A DNA stretch of 51,536 nucleotides from Thermodesulfovibrionales bacterium (GCA_030682405.1 JAUXOF010000057.1:1-51536); one strand, 5' to 3'; shown: positions 1 through 9,323, counted from the stretch's first letter. Made by a program: numbers and translations. The notes: a model not told the origin generated them from the sequence alone.

Positions 1-2
1 GA

Positions 3-221
3 CCTCCTTTTGATTTGGTTTCAGTGAATCATTTTAATCGGGGGTCGCTTCCTACTTCAACAACTTACAGGGACATCATCACTGAGAAAAGAGCCTTGGT
101 CATTGAACACGCTAAATTAGAAGGTTGCTGGGCTAATAATGAGATAAAAGAGGATTTAGAAAAGAAATTACATGAAGTTGGTAATAAAATAGAGAAAATG
201 AAAGACCCACTAAAGAAGTAG
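3..221 (+). CDS. Hypothetical protein, probably 5'-truncated by window edge
   Basis: The reading frame is open from the first bases of the window to a TAG at 219-221. A TTG at 15 is the first possible start inside the window, but it has no convincing ribosome binding site, so the gene probably begins upstream. The visible part is hydrophilic, with a lysine/glutamate-rich helical C-terminal half likely to form a short coiled coil. No family recognised. Confidence 0.45.
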   Translation, partial: PPFDLVSVNHFNRGSLPTSTTYRDIITEKRALVIEHAKLEGCWANNEIKEDLEKKLHEVGNKIEKMKDPLKK

Positions 222-280
222 CGCTACCTGAAAGTGACCTAAGCATTTCCGATGCACACCTGAAAGGAGGTGATTACAAA

Positions 281-415
281 ATGTCAACAATAATACAATA
301 CACATGTTATTCCTGTCATAGAATATGGATGTTAGACAGTTACGCCACTTCCAACCAGTGTCCTTATTGTGGTTCGGGTAACACCACTTATAAGGTAATT
401 GACAATAATTTGTAA
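281..415 (+). CDS. Small zinc-ribbon protein (44 aa)
   Basis: A short ORF starts at ATG 281 behind a strong ribosome binding site (AAAGGAGGTGA, 263-273) and ends at TAA 413-415. The 44-residue product carries CYSC (residues 9-12) and CPYC (residues 27-30), a four-cysteine zinc-ribbon arrangement with a 14-residue spacer. Such rubredoxin-like or rubrerythrin-like knuckles often occur in small metal-binding proteins. No precise function can be given. It follows the preceding ORF after 59 bp and may share its transcript. Confidence 0.6.
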   Translation: MSTIIQYTCYSCHRIWMLDSYATSNQCPYCGSGNTTYKVIDNNL

Positions 416-914
416 GGCGTATGCGCGTACAGCATCCCTGTGACCTTCCCTGCCGTGTCTGTGGCAGTAGCCTACTGTCCTGAATATGACGGGTGATGCA
501 AGGGGATCAAAGGGCGGTGTATCCTTTCAAGTTGAGATCAATCAATAACCTTAAGGAGGCCTCATCTCAGGGAGGCCAAGGGCTTCGAGAGCAAAGTCCT
601 CCCGTTGTTTAAGAGGAGGAAAGGATGGCCGCCTGACGCGGTGACCCTCACTCAGAATTTTACCCCGTATTATCTGGCGAGAACAAAAAATGGGGTCAGG
701 TCTTGAAATATCAGTTTATTATCCATAGGCTTTCTCTACCTTGCTATGAAATCTTTTTCATCCCACTGAAACGGCACAGCAAAAGTGTTTGAATATGCAA
801 GAAGTCCGAGAAGGGCTATGAGGATAAGGTGAAAGGGGGTTTTGTTCAAAAACCTTGAGGCCATGTAATATTTTAGCACTTATATTCTGATAATGCGTTC
901 CAAATCCTTCCGCC
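416..914. other. Intergenic stretch without a supported gene
   Basis: About 500 bp with no ORF that has both a start and a ribosome binding site. It holds short inverted repeats such as GGCCTCATCTCAGGGAGGCC near 558. A segment at about 688-710 resembles sequence often found near IS200/REP-associated transposases, but no transposase is present. I see no tRNA or recognisable riboswitch. Confidence 0.5.
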
Positions 915-935
915 GGGGTTCGCAACCCCTTTTTT
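915..935 (+). terminator. Rho-independent terminator
   Basis: GGGGTT-CGC-AACCCC is a perfect 6-bp stem with a 3-nt loop, followed by six T. It lies between the small upstream ORFs and mobA, so it would end upstream transcription. Confidence 0.7.
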
Positions 936-970
936 CTTGTAATATAACGGTTTTTTTAATAAACTAATGC

Positions 971-1543
971 ATGATTGCTGCTATCATCTCTGGCGGGGAG
1001 AACAGGAGGATGCCTGTCATAAAGGGGTTCATCGAGATAAACGGGAAAAAAATCATAGAATCCCAGCTTGAACTCCTTAGTGGACTCTTTGACAGGGTTG
1101 TCATAAGCTCAAATGCGCCTGAGCTTTACTTCAGCTTAGGAGTGCCGGTGATAGGCGATGTCCTGAGCCAAAGAGGGCCTCTGACAGGCATCCTCTCCGT
1201 GCTTTTAAGCACTGGGGAAGAAGAGGTCTTTTGCGTTGCATGTGATATGCCGTTTATCAGCCCTGAGCTTATAGGGCATATTACCCGGGAAAAAGGCGGG
1301 GATGCCACAGTCCCTGTATTTTGCGGCAGGCCGGAGCCGCTTTTATCCGTATATTCAAAAGGTATAATAGAAGCCGGCCTAAGACGGCTGGCCGAGGGGA
1401 AGGCAAGCCTCACAGGAATTTTGGATGAGATTGACGTGCGCTACATAAAAGAAGACGATGTCAGGGCAATAGACCCTGACGGCAGGTCCTTTAGGAACAT
1501 CAACACGCCGGAGGACCTGAACCTGCTAAACCGGAAAAACTAA
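971..1543 (+). CDS. mobA: Molybdenum cofactor guanylyltransferase
   Basis: MobA transfers GMP from GTP to molybdopterin, giving the MGD cofactor of DMSO-reductase-type enzymes in the cytoplasm. The 190-residue length matches the family. The N-terminal nucleotide-binding loop ISGGENRRM (residues 6-14) followed by K18 corresponds to the family pattern GGxSRRMGxxK, with Ser replaced by Asn and Gly by Pro. The metal-binding Asp is in ACDMPF (D92). The C-terminal NINTPEDL is typical of MobA. It is the first gene of a co-directional cluster with tatA and alr. A Mo-enzyme substrate of the Tat pathway would fit the pairing with tatA, but that is inference. Confidence 0.88.
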   Translation: MIAAIISGGENRRMPVIKGFIEINGKKIIESQLELLSGLFDRVVISSNAPELYFSLGVPVIGDVLSQRGPLTGILSVLLSTGEEEVFCVACDMPFISPELIGHITREKGGDATVPVFCGRPEPLLSVYSKGIIEAGLRRLAEGKASLTGILDEIDVRYIKEDDVRAIDPDGRSFRNINTPEDLNLLNRKN

Positions 1544-1561
1544 GCTCAGGAGGAGGATTTC

Positions 1562-1783
1562 ATGTTTGGATTAGGGGCGCAGGAACTGATTATCATATTG
1601 ATAATCGTTTTTCTTATCTTTGGGGCATCGAGGCTGCCGGAGTTGGGCAAGGGCATAGGCCAGGCGATAAGGAACTTCAAAAAATCCGTATCCGAGCCTG
1701 ACGAGATAGACGTCACACCGAAAAAGGGCGTAGAAAAGGAAGAGAAAAAAGAGAAAGAGAAAGAAAAAGACAAGAGTGAATAG
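1562..1783 (+). CDS. tatA: Sec-independent translocase subunit TatA/E
   Basis: TatA oligomers form the protein-conducting element of the twin-arginine export system in the inner membrane. The 73-residue protein starts with the canonical [21 protein letters not shown] transmembrane segment, in which the Glu in QEL is a conserved family residue. It continues with the amphipathic helix [19 protein letters not shown] and ends in a highly charged Lys/Glu tail. The ribosome binding site AGGAGG lies just upstream. The stop overlaps the GTG start of alr, which suggests translational coupling. Confidence 0.92.
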   Translation: MFGLGAQELIIILIIVFLIFGASRLPELGKGIGQAIRNFKKSVSEPDEIDVTPKKGVEKEEKKEKEKEKDKSE

Positions 1784-2861
1784 GGGCGCTCAGGCAGAGA
1801 TAGACCTTGCCGCTCTATCATCCAATCTCAGCAAGGCAAAAAAGATAACCGGAGGCCTGCCGGTAATAGCGGTCGTTAAGGCAGACGCCTACGGACACGG
1901 CGCTGTAGAGGTATCCCGGAGGCTTCTGAAGGAAGGCATCCGCAGCCTTGCAGTGGCTTTTATAGAGGAGGCCGCAGAACTCAGGGAGGCCGGCATCAAT
2001 GCCCCCATCCTCGTGCTTTTTGACAGGTCTGACATCGGAACCTGCTTTGACCTCAACCTTACCCCGGTTGTGCATGACATTAAATCCGCAAAGGCGTTCT
2101 CAAAGGAGGCAAGGAAAAGAGGCTGTGTCATTGACGTCCATATAAAGGCGGATACAGGCATGGGCCGCATGGGGTTCGGCTCTATAGAGGAGATTACGGA
2201 TGCGGCGGAACTTCCGAACCTCAGGATTGCAGGGCTCATGAGCCACTTCTCGGAATCCGACCCCTCTGAAACAGAGTACGCAAACCTCCAGTTAAAAAAG
2301 TTCCTTGAGATAAAAACCGCACTTTCGGATAGGGGCTTTAAAAAACCCCTTTGCCACATGGCAAACAGCGCCTCCATGCTGAATTTCAAGGATTCGCATC
2401 TTGATGCCGTAAGGCCCGGGCTTTTTCTTTACCTTGGGGCACACTCAGGGGGCGCAACCCCGGTCATGAGGGTCAGCACAACAGTTCTTGCCTTAAGGAA
2501 ACTGAAAAAGGGCTGCCCGGTAAGCTACGGGAGGACGTTTATCACCACGCGCGCGACCATTGCCGCGGTGCTGCCTGTAGGCTATGCCGACGGGTACATG
2601 AGGACGCTTTCAAATAAATCCTGTGTTATCCTCAAGGGCAGGCGCGCGCCTGTCATAGGCAGGGTGTGCATGGACCTTACGATGGTTGATGTCACGGACA
2701 TAAAGGGAGTCAAAGAAGGCCAGAGGGTTACGCTCATAGGCTCCGAAGGCGGCGAGACGATAACAGCCGGGGAACTCGGCGGATGGGCGTCCACCATCCC
2801 CTATGAAATATTGACCTCGCTTGGGAGCAGGTCTAAGAGGGTTTATACCGGCAGGGCATAA
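1776..2861 (+). CDS. alr: Alanine racemase
   Basis: A PLP-dependent enzyme that converts L-alanine to D-alanine for peptidoglycan. The cofactor lysine is K35 in [11 protein letters not shown]. The C-terminal domain has the GYADGY motif (catalytic tyrosine region) and [12 protein letters not shown]. At 361 residues it has the usual family length. The GTG start at 1776 overlaps the end of tatA by 8 bp and is chosen because the conserved N-terminal strand (AEIDLAAL) begins straight after it. Confidence 0.95.
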   Translation: MNRGAQAEIDLAALSSNLSKAKKITGGLPVIAVVKADAYGHGAVEVSRRLLKEGIRSLAVAFIEEAAELREAGINAPILVLFDRSDIGTCFDLNLTPVVHDIKSAKAFSKEARKRGCVIDVHIKADTGMGRMGFGSIEEITDAAELPNLRIAGLMSHFSESDPSETEYANLQLKKFLEIKTALSDRGFKKPLCHMANSASMLNFKDSHLDAVRPGLFLYLGAHSGGATPVMRVSTTVLALRKLKKGCPVSYGRTFITTRATIAAVLPVGYADGYMRTLSNKSCVILKGRRAPVIGRVCMDLTMVDVTDIKGVKEGQRVTLIGSEGGETITAGELGGWASTIPYEILTSLGSRSKRVYTGRA

Positions 2862-3634
2862 TGGTTAAATTCATAGGATATATAGGCAGGCTGTCCATAA
2901 ATTTCACAACCGAGACCGGCAATATATTCCTCCTTTTATGCGCGACCCTCAAGCAGATGGCAGTGCCTCCTTACGAGATACGGAACACGTTTAAGCAGAT
3001 GCTTGAGATAGGTGTAAAGTCCGTGCCCGTGGTTCTGATAACCGCCATATTCACGGGCATGGTGCTTGCGCTTCAGACATACACCGGGTTTAAGAGGTTC
3101 GGGGCCGAGTCCCTTGTGGGCACAGTGGTCGCCCTTTCCATGGTGCGGGAGATGGGCCCGGTGCTTACCGGCCTGATAGTCGCCGGCAGGGCCGGGGCCG
3201 CAATTGCAGCCGAATTGGGCACGATGAGGGTCACCGAGCAGATAGATGCGCTCGAGACCCTTGCCACTAATCCGGTAAAGTATCTCATAGTGCCGAGGTT
3301 CATATCGGGCATCATAATGCTGCCGGCCCTTACAATCCTTGCGGACATAATAGGAATCATCGGCGGGTATCTGATAACCGTGGGAATATTCGGCGTAAGC
3401 TCCACAAGCTACTGGAGAAGGACATGGGACTTTCTTGAGACCGAAGACATCTATAACGGGCTCATAAAGGCGTGCTTCTTCGGCGCAAGCATCACCCTTA
3501 TAAGCTGCTACAAGGGCTTCTACACGTCAGGCGGCGCCGAAGGCGTGGGCAAGGCGACCACTGGAGCGGTTGTGCTTTCGTTCATGACGGTGCTGGTGTC
3601 AAACTATTTTCTTGCTTCGTGGTTGTACAGATGA
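2861..3634 (+). CDS. mlaE: MlaE family ABC transporter permease
   Basis: Inner-membrane permease of the Mla phospholipid transport system, which moves lipids between inner and outer membranes. The 257-residue protein has several hydrophobic segments and the typical MlaE stretch with ALxMVREMGPVLTGLIVAGR in the middle, followed by GTMRVTEQIDAL. Its ATG shares one base with the alr stop. Its own stop overlaps the mlaF start (ATGA). mlaF and mlaD follow directly, which supports the assignment. Confidence 0.93.
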   Translation: MVKFIGYIGRLSINFTTETGNIFLLLCATLKQMAVPPYEIRNTFKQMLEIGVKSVPVVLITAIFTGMVLALQTYTGFKRFGAESLVGTVVALSMVREMGPVLTGLIVAGRAGAAIAAELGTMRVTEQIDALETLATNPVKYLIVPRFISGIIMLPALTILADIIGIIGGYLITVGIFGVSSTSYWRRTWDFLETEDIYNGLIKACFFGASITLISCYKGFYTSGGAEGVGKATTGAVVLSFMTVLVSNYFLASWLYR

Positions 3635-4389
3635 TAGAGATTAAGGAACTTTATAAGTCATTCGGAACCAAGCAGGTGCTTAGGGGACTTAGCCTTAAAG
3701 TGGAAAAAGGCGAAAGCATGGTCGTGATAGGAGGCAGCGGCTCGGGCAAGAGCGTCCTTATAAAGCATATAATAGGCATCCTTAAGCCCGATAAGGGAGA
3801 CATATTTGTGGACGGGGTGAATGTGGTAGGACTCAGGGAGAACGCGCTTTATGAACTGAGGAAAAAATTCGGCATGCTCTTTCAGGGAGCGGCCCTCTTC
3901 GATTCCATGACAGTATGGGAGAACGTAGGGTTTGCCCTTCTCGGAAATAAAGCCTACGGCGAGAAAAAGGTGAAGGAGATAGCCGTAGAGCAGCTTAGGC
4001 TCGTGGGACTTGTCGGCGTGGAGGACCTTATGCCCTCCGAGCTTTCCGGCGGAATGAAAAAAAGGGTCGGGCTTGCAAGGGCCATCGCGCACGGCCCTGA
4101 AATAATCCTTTACGACGAGCCGACTACCGGCCTTGACCCCATAATGGCCGATGCCATAAACGACCTGATTATAGAGATGCAGAAAAAACTGAACGTCTCA
4201 TCTGTTACAATTACGCACGACATGATGAGCGCTTATAAGATAGCCGACAGGATAGCGATGCTCTATGACGGGAAGATTCTGGAGACCGGCACGCCGGATG
4301 AAATCAGGCATTCTGAAAATCCCTTTGTAAGGCAGTTCATAACCGGAAGCGCCGCCGGTCCGATACAGCTTGAAGGGGTTGCCCGATGA
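3631..4389 (+). CDS. mlaF: MlaF-like ABC transporter ATP-binding protein
   Basis: Cytoplasmic ATPase partner of MlaE. Walker A is GGSGSGKS (residues 34-41), the signature is LSGGMKKRVGLARA, Walker B is ILYDEPTTGLDP and the switch histidine is in ITHD. The ATG at 3631 is preferred over an upstream in-frame start because it overlaps the mlaE stop as ATGA and gives the normal length (252 aa) with the standard N-terminus MIEIKELYKSFG. Confidence 0.94.
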   Translation: MIEIKELYKSFGTKQVLRGLSLKVEKGESMVVIGGSGSGKSVLIKHIIGILKPDKGDIFVDGVNVVGLRENALYELRKKFGMLFQGAALFDSMTVWENVGFALLGNKAYGEKKVKEIAVEQLRLVGLVGVEDLMPSELSGGMKKRVGLARAIAHGPEIILYDEPTTGLDPIMADAINDLIIEMQKKLNVSSVTITHDMMSAYKIADRIAMLYDGKILETGTPDEIRHSENPFVRQFITGSAAGPIQLEGVAR

Positions 4390-5882
4390 AACGCATACAG
4401 ACCGAAATCGGAGTCGGGATTTTTGTGATAATCGTATTTGCCGTGCTGGCCTTCATGACCTTCAAGGTTGCGGACATCCAATGGGGAAAGAAAGAGGGCT
4501 ATAGAGTACACGCATATTTCAAGAACCTATCCGGCCTTGACAAGAAGACCAAGCTAAAGGTCGCGGGCGTGGACGCCGGCGTCATAGAGAATATTGAACT
4601 CATAGACGGCAGGGCGCGGCTTACCCTGAGGATATATCCTTCGGTCAAGCTCTACTCCGACGCCGAGGCATCTATAAGGGCAAGCGGCCTTCTGGGAGAC
4701 AAATACCTGCATATACAAACCGGAGAAAAGTCCCCTCTTCTTAATGACGGAGATACCATAGAAAACATCCGTGAGGTCGTTGACATAGACGACCTCATAG
4801 CCACCTTTTCAACGGTTTCCGAGAATATCAACAAGCTCTTAACACAGGTCACCAATGTTGTCGAGGACGATGAAGTCAAAAACGACATAAAAGAGACCGT
4901 AAAGAACCTCAGGGACCTGACAGCAGACCTCAAGGAAACCGTCGGGGACAACAAGGAGAAGTTCACTTCCGTCATCAACAGGGTAGATTCACTCGTCGCC
5001 TCGCTTGATGACCTGATAAAAGCAACGGAGAAGCCGCTAACGAACACCGTGACAAACCTCGGCGAATTCACGCAGACGCTGAAGACCGACGGCCCGGAAC
5101 TCGTGGGAAACCTGAACAAGGCAATGGAAAATCTCAAGGAAATGCTCGAGGAAAACAGGCCGGCTATGAAGTCCATAGCAGACAGGGCCGAGACCGCAAT
5201 GGGATCCATAAGCAACATAACCGGACAGATAGAGCGGGGAGAAGGCACCATAGGGAAGCTCTTGAAGGACGAACGCCTGTACGCCTCCCTCAGCAATGCG
5301 GTGGAGGGGGTGGACAAAACCCTGTCTGCTGTCACAAGATTCAGGACATTCCTCACCTTTCAGGGAGAATACCTCTTCGGAGAGAAGGACGGTAAAGGGT
5401 ATTTTTATGTAACCCTCCAGCCCAGGAAGGACAAGTACTACATCCTCGGCATCAACAGCGACCCACTGGGCAACATGGAAATTACCGAGACCACGACAAA
5501 CGGGGTCATATCAAGGGAAGAAAAGAGAGAGGCTAAGCTTGAGTTAACGGCCCAGATAGTAAAAAGGTTCGGCAACTCCGCCCTCAGGATAGGCATTACT
5601 GAAAACACATTCGGCCTCGGCGCCGACTATTTCCTGCTTAACGACAAAGTGAAGTTTTCGGTTGACGCATGGGACTTCTCAGAAGACGAGTATCAGGCAG
5701 AAAACCCCCATGTAAAGGCCGGAGCCGACTATTTCGTGTTCAAGCACATATTCATCTCAGGCGGGGTGAATAATATTTTCAACAAAAAACAGCGCGCTGT
5801 TTATGCCGGGGCAGGAATCAAGTTCGAGGACGAGGACTTCAAATATCTCTTTGGAAGCATGCCTAAAATACCAGGCCAGTAG
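4386..5882 (+). CDS. mlaD: MlaD-like MCE domain protein
   Basis: Periplasmic lipid-binding subunit of the Mla transporter, anchored by one N-terminal transmembrane helix (about residues 9-28). The MCE domain follows (about 37-115), with the characteristic FKNLSGLDKKTKLKVAGVDAG segment. A long helical, probably coiled-coil region covers roughly residues 130-320. The C-terminal third (about 330-498) is rich in alternating aromatic/charged strands and resembles a small beta-barrel-like or outer-membrane-associated domain. At 498 residues it is longer than E. coli MlaD. Longer versions are common outside the enterobacteria. The start overlaps mlaF by 4 bp. Confidence 0.9.
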   Translation: MKRIQTEIGVGIFVIIVFAVLAFMTFKVADIQWGKKEGYRVHAYFKNLSGLDKKTKLKVAGVDAGVIENIELIDGRARLTLRIYPSVKLYSDAEASIRASGLLGDKYLHIQTGEKSPLLNDGDTIENIREVVDIDDLIATFSTVSENINKLLTQVTNVVEDDEVKNDIKETVKNLRDLTADLKETVGDNKEKFTSVINRVDSLVASLDDLIKATEKPLTNTVTNLGEFTQTLKTDGPELVGNLNKAMENLKEMLEENRPAMKSIADRAETAMGSISNITGQIERGEGTIGKLLKDERLYASLSNAVEGVDKTLSAVTRFRTFLTFQGEYLFGEKDGKGYFYVTLQPRKDKYYILGINSDPLGNMEITETTTNGVISREEKREAKLELTAQIVKRFGNSALRIGITENTFGLGADYFLLNDKVKFSVDAWDFSEDEYQAENPHVKAGADYFVFKHIFISGGVNNIFNKKQRAVYAGAGIKFEDEDFKYLFGSMPKIPGQ

Positions 5883-5937
5883 GGGGCACAGCCCCTGCGG
5901 TACCGGCAAAGCCGCTACATTAGTGTTGCACTATACC

Positions 5938-7200
5938 CTACGGCGGGTCAACACTCAAGAAATCTAAATGCCTGCCCCGGCCTTTGCCCTCTGATGCCCT
6001 TGCAAACCAGATTCCGTCTGAGCCGGAGCCGTTGTAATAGACCCTTCTTGTCATATTGCCGTTTGCATCGTAGGTGAGGGTGGAATAGTTGTAAACCACA
6101 TCGTTCGAGGTGAACCATACACCGTCCGAGCCGGAGCCGTTATAAGAAACATATCTTGTCATATTGCCGTTTGCATCGTAGGTGTAGGTGTCATAGCTGT
6201 AAACCACATCGTCCGAGGTGAACCATACACCGTCCGCACCGGAGCCTTTATAATAGACCCATCTTGTCCTTTTGCCGTTTGCATCGTAGGTGTAGGTGTC
6301 ATAGCTGTAAACCACATCGTCCGAGGTAAACCATACACCGTCCGCGCCGGAGCCGGTATAATAGACCCATCTTGTCATATTGCCGTTTGCATCGTAGGTG
6401 TAGGTGTCATAGCTGTAAACCGCATCGTCCAAGGTAAACCATACACCGTCCGCGCCGGAGCCGGTATACAAAACATCTCTTGTCATCTTGCGGTTTGCAT
6501 TGTAGTTAGGGGTGGAATAGCTGTAAACCATGTCGTCGGTTGCCGTTACCATTACCATTACCGTTACGGTATCCGCCGCACTGTCCAGCGTGCCGTCGTT
6601 GACCACAAGGCTTGCCACATATGAGCCGTCCTTATCAGCAGTAAAGGTCGGCTTGGCAACTGTTGTGGAAGATAGGACTGCCGTGCTCCCTGAAGGCATA
6701 GATGTTATAGACCACTTATAAGTCAGCGTATCCCCGTTGGCATCGCTGCTTCCGCTTCCGTCAAGGGTTACAACCGAGCCGGTTGCTACATTCTGGTCAA
6801 GCCCTGCATTGGCAACAGGGGCGCTGTTTGGAGCCGCCGCCGTTGCCATTACTGTTACGGTATCAGCCGCGCTGTCCACCTTGCCGTCGTTGACCACAAG
6901 GATTGCCGCATATGAGCCGTCCATATCAGCCGTAAAGGTCGGCTTGGCAGCTGTTGAAGATGATAGGACTGCCGTGCTTCCTGAAGGCGTGAATGTAATC
7001 GTCCACTTATAGGTCAGCGCGTTCCCATCCGCATCACTGCTTCCGCTTCCGTCAAGCGTTACAACCGAGCCGGTTGCTACATTCTGGTCAGGCCCTGCAT
7101 TGGCAACAGGGGCGCTGTTTAAGAAGTCTCCACATCCGGCCATAATGAACGCCATCAGAATTAATGATAAAAATACCGGAAACTTATTTGCCTTAAACAT
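5938..7200 (-). CDS. Lipoprotein with two PKD domains and five 36-residue YD-like repeats
   Basis: Reverse-strand gene for a 420-residue cell-surface lipoprotein. The N-terminus has a signal peptide ending in a lipobox (IMAGC). Two near-identical PKD/Ig-like domains of about 95 residues follow (PVANAGPDQNVATGSVVTLD and a second copy). The C-terminal half is five copies of a 36-residue unit with the core YTYDANGNMTR..Y.GSGADGVWF, similar to RHS/YD repeats. The last 20 residues (EGKGRGRHLDFLS) do not fit the repeat and may come from read-through into non-native sequence. Function unknown; a surface adhesive or structural role is an inference from the domains. Confidence 0.8.
   Translation of the reverse strand: MFKANKFPVFLSLILMAFIMAGCGDFLNSAPVANAGPDQNVATGSVVTLDGSGSSDADGNALTYKWTITFTPSGSTAVLSSSTAAKPTFTADMDGSYAAILVVNDGKVDSAADTVTVMATAAAPNSAPVANAGLDQNVATGSVVTLDGSGSSDANGDTLTYKWSITSMPSGSTAVLSSTTVAKPTFTADKDGSYVASLVVNDGTLDSAADTVTVMVMVTATDDMVYSYSTPNYNANRKMTRDVLYTGSGADGVWFTLDDAVYSYDTYTYDANGNMTRWVYYTGSGADGVWFTSDDVVYSYDTYTYDANGKRTRWVYYKGSGADGVWFTSDDVVYSYDTYTYDANGNMTRYVSYNGSGSDGVWFTSNDVVYNYSTLTYDANGNMTRRVYYNGSGSDGIWFARASEGKGRGRHLDFLSVDPP
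6000..6530 (-). repeat. Five tandem 108-bp repeats inside the lipoprotein gene
   Basis: The marker GC(C/G)GTTTGCAT recurs at 6058, 6166, 6274, 6382 and 6490, exactly every 108 bp. Each unit encodes 36 residues. The central units differ by only a few bases, so the array is young or kept uniform by recombination. Copy number is likely to vary between strains. Confidence 0.9.
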
Positions 7201-7397
7201 GGGTATGCCTCCCCAATTGAAAGTTGAAAGCTTTAGTATATTACCCCCTATATTACCCCCCCTTCCCCCCCGCTTTCAAGCTAAATTGCGGAGGGGGAGA
7301 ACAAAATCGCTTGCAAAACCTGCCGTGCCTGATAAAATTCCATGAAAGGGCGGGGTTCGGTAAGAGGCAAATGAACCGGATGAAAAGGGGGTTTATC

Positions 7398-9020
7398 ATG
7401 TGCAGAAAGTTTTCACTGTTTGTTATGCTTGCTTTGGGAATTGCGTTTCTTTTCGGGCTTGGCACTGCCGGAGCCGCAAACAAGGCTCAGGGAATTAACG
7501 CCAATAAGTGCTACGCCTGCCATGAGAACATCAGGGATTTCCATTCAAACGGAAAGCACGCAAGGGTGGACTGCTCACGGTGCCATGAAGAAACCAACGC
7601 CCATCTGAAGGATGCCTCGGTTAAGCCTGTTACAAAGATGGAGCACGAGGTATGCGGAGGGTGCCATAAGGATGAGTACATGTCGCTTGTCTCCATGAAC
7701 CTTGAGTCAAAGGCAAAGGTGGAGAAGTCGGCATTCAAAGGCCGTTCCCCTCTCTTTGACAAGCTCATTATGCCTCACGGGTTCTCAAAGGAGCATGACG
7801 AGCCGAGAAGCCATGTATTCATGCTCGTTGACCACCTGATAGTGGATAGGGGATACGGGGGAAGGTTCAGCCTCAAGGACTGGAAAAAGATAACAGACGC
7901 AAAGGCTGCCGAGAAAGATGCATGGAGCATTCTTACGGACAAGGAACCCTCCACAGGCAACCAGAATAAATTCATACCGCAGTCGGCGACAGCGGCAAAT
8001 CCCGTCTGCTTTCAGTGCAAGACGCAGGACCAGATACTCAAGTGGAAGTACATGGGAGACCCGGACCCGGCGGCAAAATGGGACAGGACCTCCAATGTAG
8101 TAGAACTGGCCCGCAACCTTAAGCATCCCCTAAACTGTTTTACCTGCCACGACCCGCATTCAGCCGGGCCGCGCGTCGTCCGGGACGCCCTCATAGAGGC
8201 AGTGGTTGACAAAGGCGGCGGCACATACCCGTATGATATGGAAAAGAGCAAAAAAACCACCATGACAAAGATAACATTCAGGGACTTCAGGGCCATCGGG
8301 ATCCTGAGCAGGCCGGATTCCAACATCCTGTGCGCCCAGTGCCACGTGGAGTATAACTGCAACCCCGGCCTTGACCCCAAGACAGGCGACAAAATCGGCA
8401 TGAACGACAGGAGGTCCAACTTCTTCCCGTGGACGAATGTCTTTGACCTGAAAAAGAAATATCAGGAGGCCGGGTTTAAGGACTTCAGGCATGAGGTCAC
8501 AGGAGCGGCCCTGACAAAAATCCAGCACCCTGAGGCAGAGACCTTCTGGGGGAGCAAACACGAACGGGCAGGGGTTGAATGCAAGGACTGCCATATGCCC
8601 AAGGTCAAGGGCAGGTCAGGCAAAATCTTCACATGGCACGGCCAGAAAAGCGCAAGGTACATGAAAAAGACGACCTGCCTCAGGTGCCATTCCCTCTGGA
8701 GCGAACAGGAAGCCGAATACCAGATGGATGCGATTCAGAATTACATCAGGGGCAAGATTACAAAGGCGGAATTCTGGCTCGGCCTGCTCATAGACAAATA
8801 CTACGAGGCAAAAACATCGGGCGTTCCTGAGGAGACACTCAGGCAGGCAAGGAACTTCCACGACACGGCCCATACGCTCTGGGAGTGGTGGACTGCGGAG
8901 AACTCCGACGGGTTCCATAACCCCGAGGCGGCAAGGGAATCACTTGCGCAATCCATCACAGCCTCGCAGGATGGGATAAAACTTCTTGATAAGGCATTGG
9001 CTGATATGAAAGGAAAATAA
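7398..9020 (+). CDS. Octaheme cytochrome c nitrite reductase (NrfA-related)
   Basis: Periplasmic multiheme enzyme of the octaheme nitrite reductase type, which reduces nitrite to ammonium. An N-terminal signal peptide (residues 1-26) is followed by eight heme motifs: CYACH (38), CSRCH (59), CGGCH (86), the lysine-ligated CFQCK (204), CFTCH (247), CAQCH (312), CKDCH (395) and CLRCH (427). The CxxCK as the fourth motif, after three extra N-terminal hemes, is diagnostic of the octaheme family as opposed to pentaheme NrfA. HVEYNC (residues 316-321) has Tyr and Cys two apart, as in the Tyr-Cys crosslinked Thioalkalivibrio enzyme. H377 in QHPEAE matches the NrfA active-site histidine. ATG 7398 is chosen because AAAGGGGG precedes it and the signal peptide starts there; it gives 540 aa. 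Confidence 0.9.
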   Translation: MCRKFSLFVMLALGIAFLFGLGTAGAANKAQGINANKCYACHENIRDFHSNGKHARVDCSRCHEETNAHLKDASVKPVTKMEHEVCGGCHKDEYMSLVSMNLESKAKVEKSAFKGRSPLFDKLIMPHGFSKEHDEPRSHVFMLVDHLIVDRGYGGRFSLKDWKKITDAKAAEKDAWSILTDKEPSTGNQNKFIPQSATAANPVCFQCKTQDQILKWKYMGDPDPAAKWDRTSNVVELARNLKHPLNCFTCHDPHSAGPRVVRDALIEAVVDKGGGTYPYDMEKSKKTTMTKITFRDFRAIGILSRPDSNILCAQCHVEYNCNPGLDPKTGDKIGMNDRRSNFFPWTNVFDLKKKYQEAGFKDFRHEVTGAALTKIQHPEAETFWGSKHERAGVECKDCHMPKVKGRSGKIFTWHGQKSARYMKKTTCLRCHSLWSEQEAEYQMDAIQNYIRGKITKAEFWLGLLIDKYYEAKTSGVPEETLRQARNFHDTAHTLWEWWTAENSDGFHNPEAARESLAQSITASQDGIKLLDKALADMKGK

Positions 9021-9058
9021 GCGGAAAGGATGTAGTCAGTCTGTAGTCATTTTGGCCG

Positions 9059-9100
9059 AAAAAAAGGGTTTGCGGAATCACCCGCAAACCCTTGATTTTT
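9059..9100. terminator. Bidirectional rho-independent terminator
   Basis: A 12-bp perfect stem (AAGGGTTTGCGG / CCGCAAACCCTT, 9064-9075 and 9082-9093) has a 6-nt loop. It is flanked by a run of A on the left and GATTTTT on the right, so it can terminate both the nitrite reductase transcript (+) and the tRNA cluster (-). Confidence 0.85.
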
Positions 9101-9105
9101 CAAAG

Positions 9106-9178
<73 letters not shown>

Positions 9179-9247
9179 TGAAGCTGAAAGCTTTATAGAA
9201 CTTTCATATTTTAACTCAATTCCCATAGACAGGAAAAGTTAAAAATC

Positions 9248-9323
9248 TGGCGCGCCTGAGAGGATTCGAACCTCCGACCCTCGGCTCCGGAGGCCGATGC
9301 TCTATCCACTGAGCTACAGGCGC
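9248..9323 (-). tRNA. tRNA-Arg (anticodon CCG)
   Basis: The reverse complement has a perfect 7-bp acceptor stem GCGCCTG/CAGGCGC. The anticodon loop CTCCGGA has anticodon CCG, the T-loop is TTCGAAT, and CCA is encoded (9248-9250). Confidence 0.97.

Noticed and set aside
688-712. Short sequence similar to those next to IS200/REP-associated transposases
   Set aside because: No transposase gene or terminal hairpins nearby; similarity recalled from memory only and too short to call a mobile element.
5883-5937. Hairpin after mlaD as terminator (GGGG-CACAG-CCCC)
   Set aside because: The stem is only 4 bp and there is no run of T.
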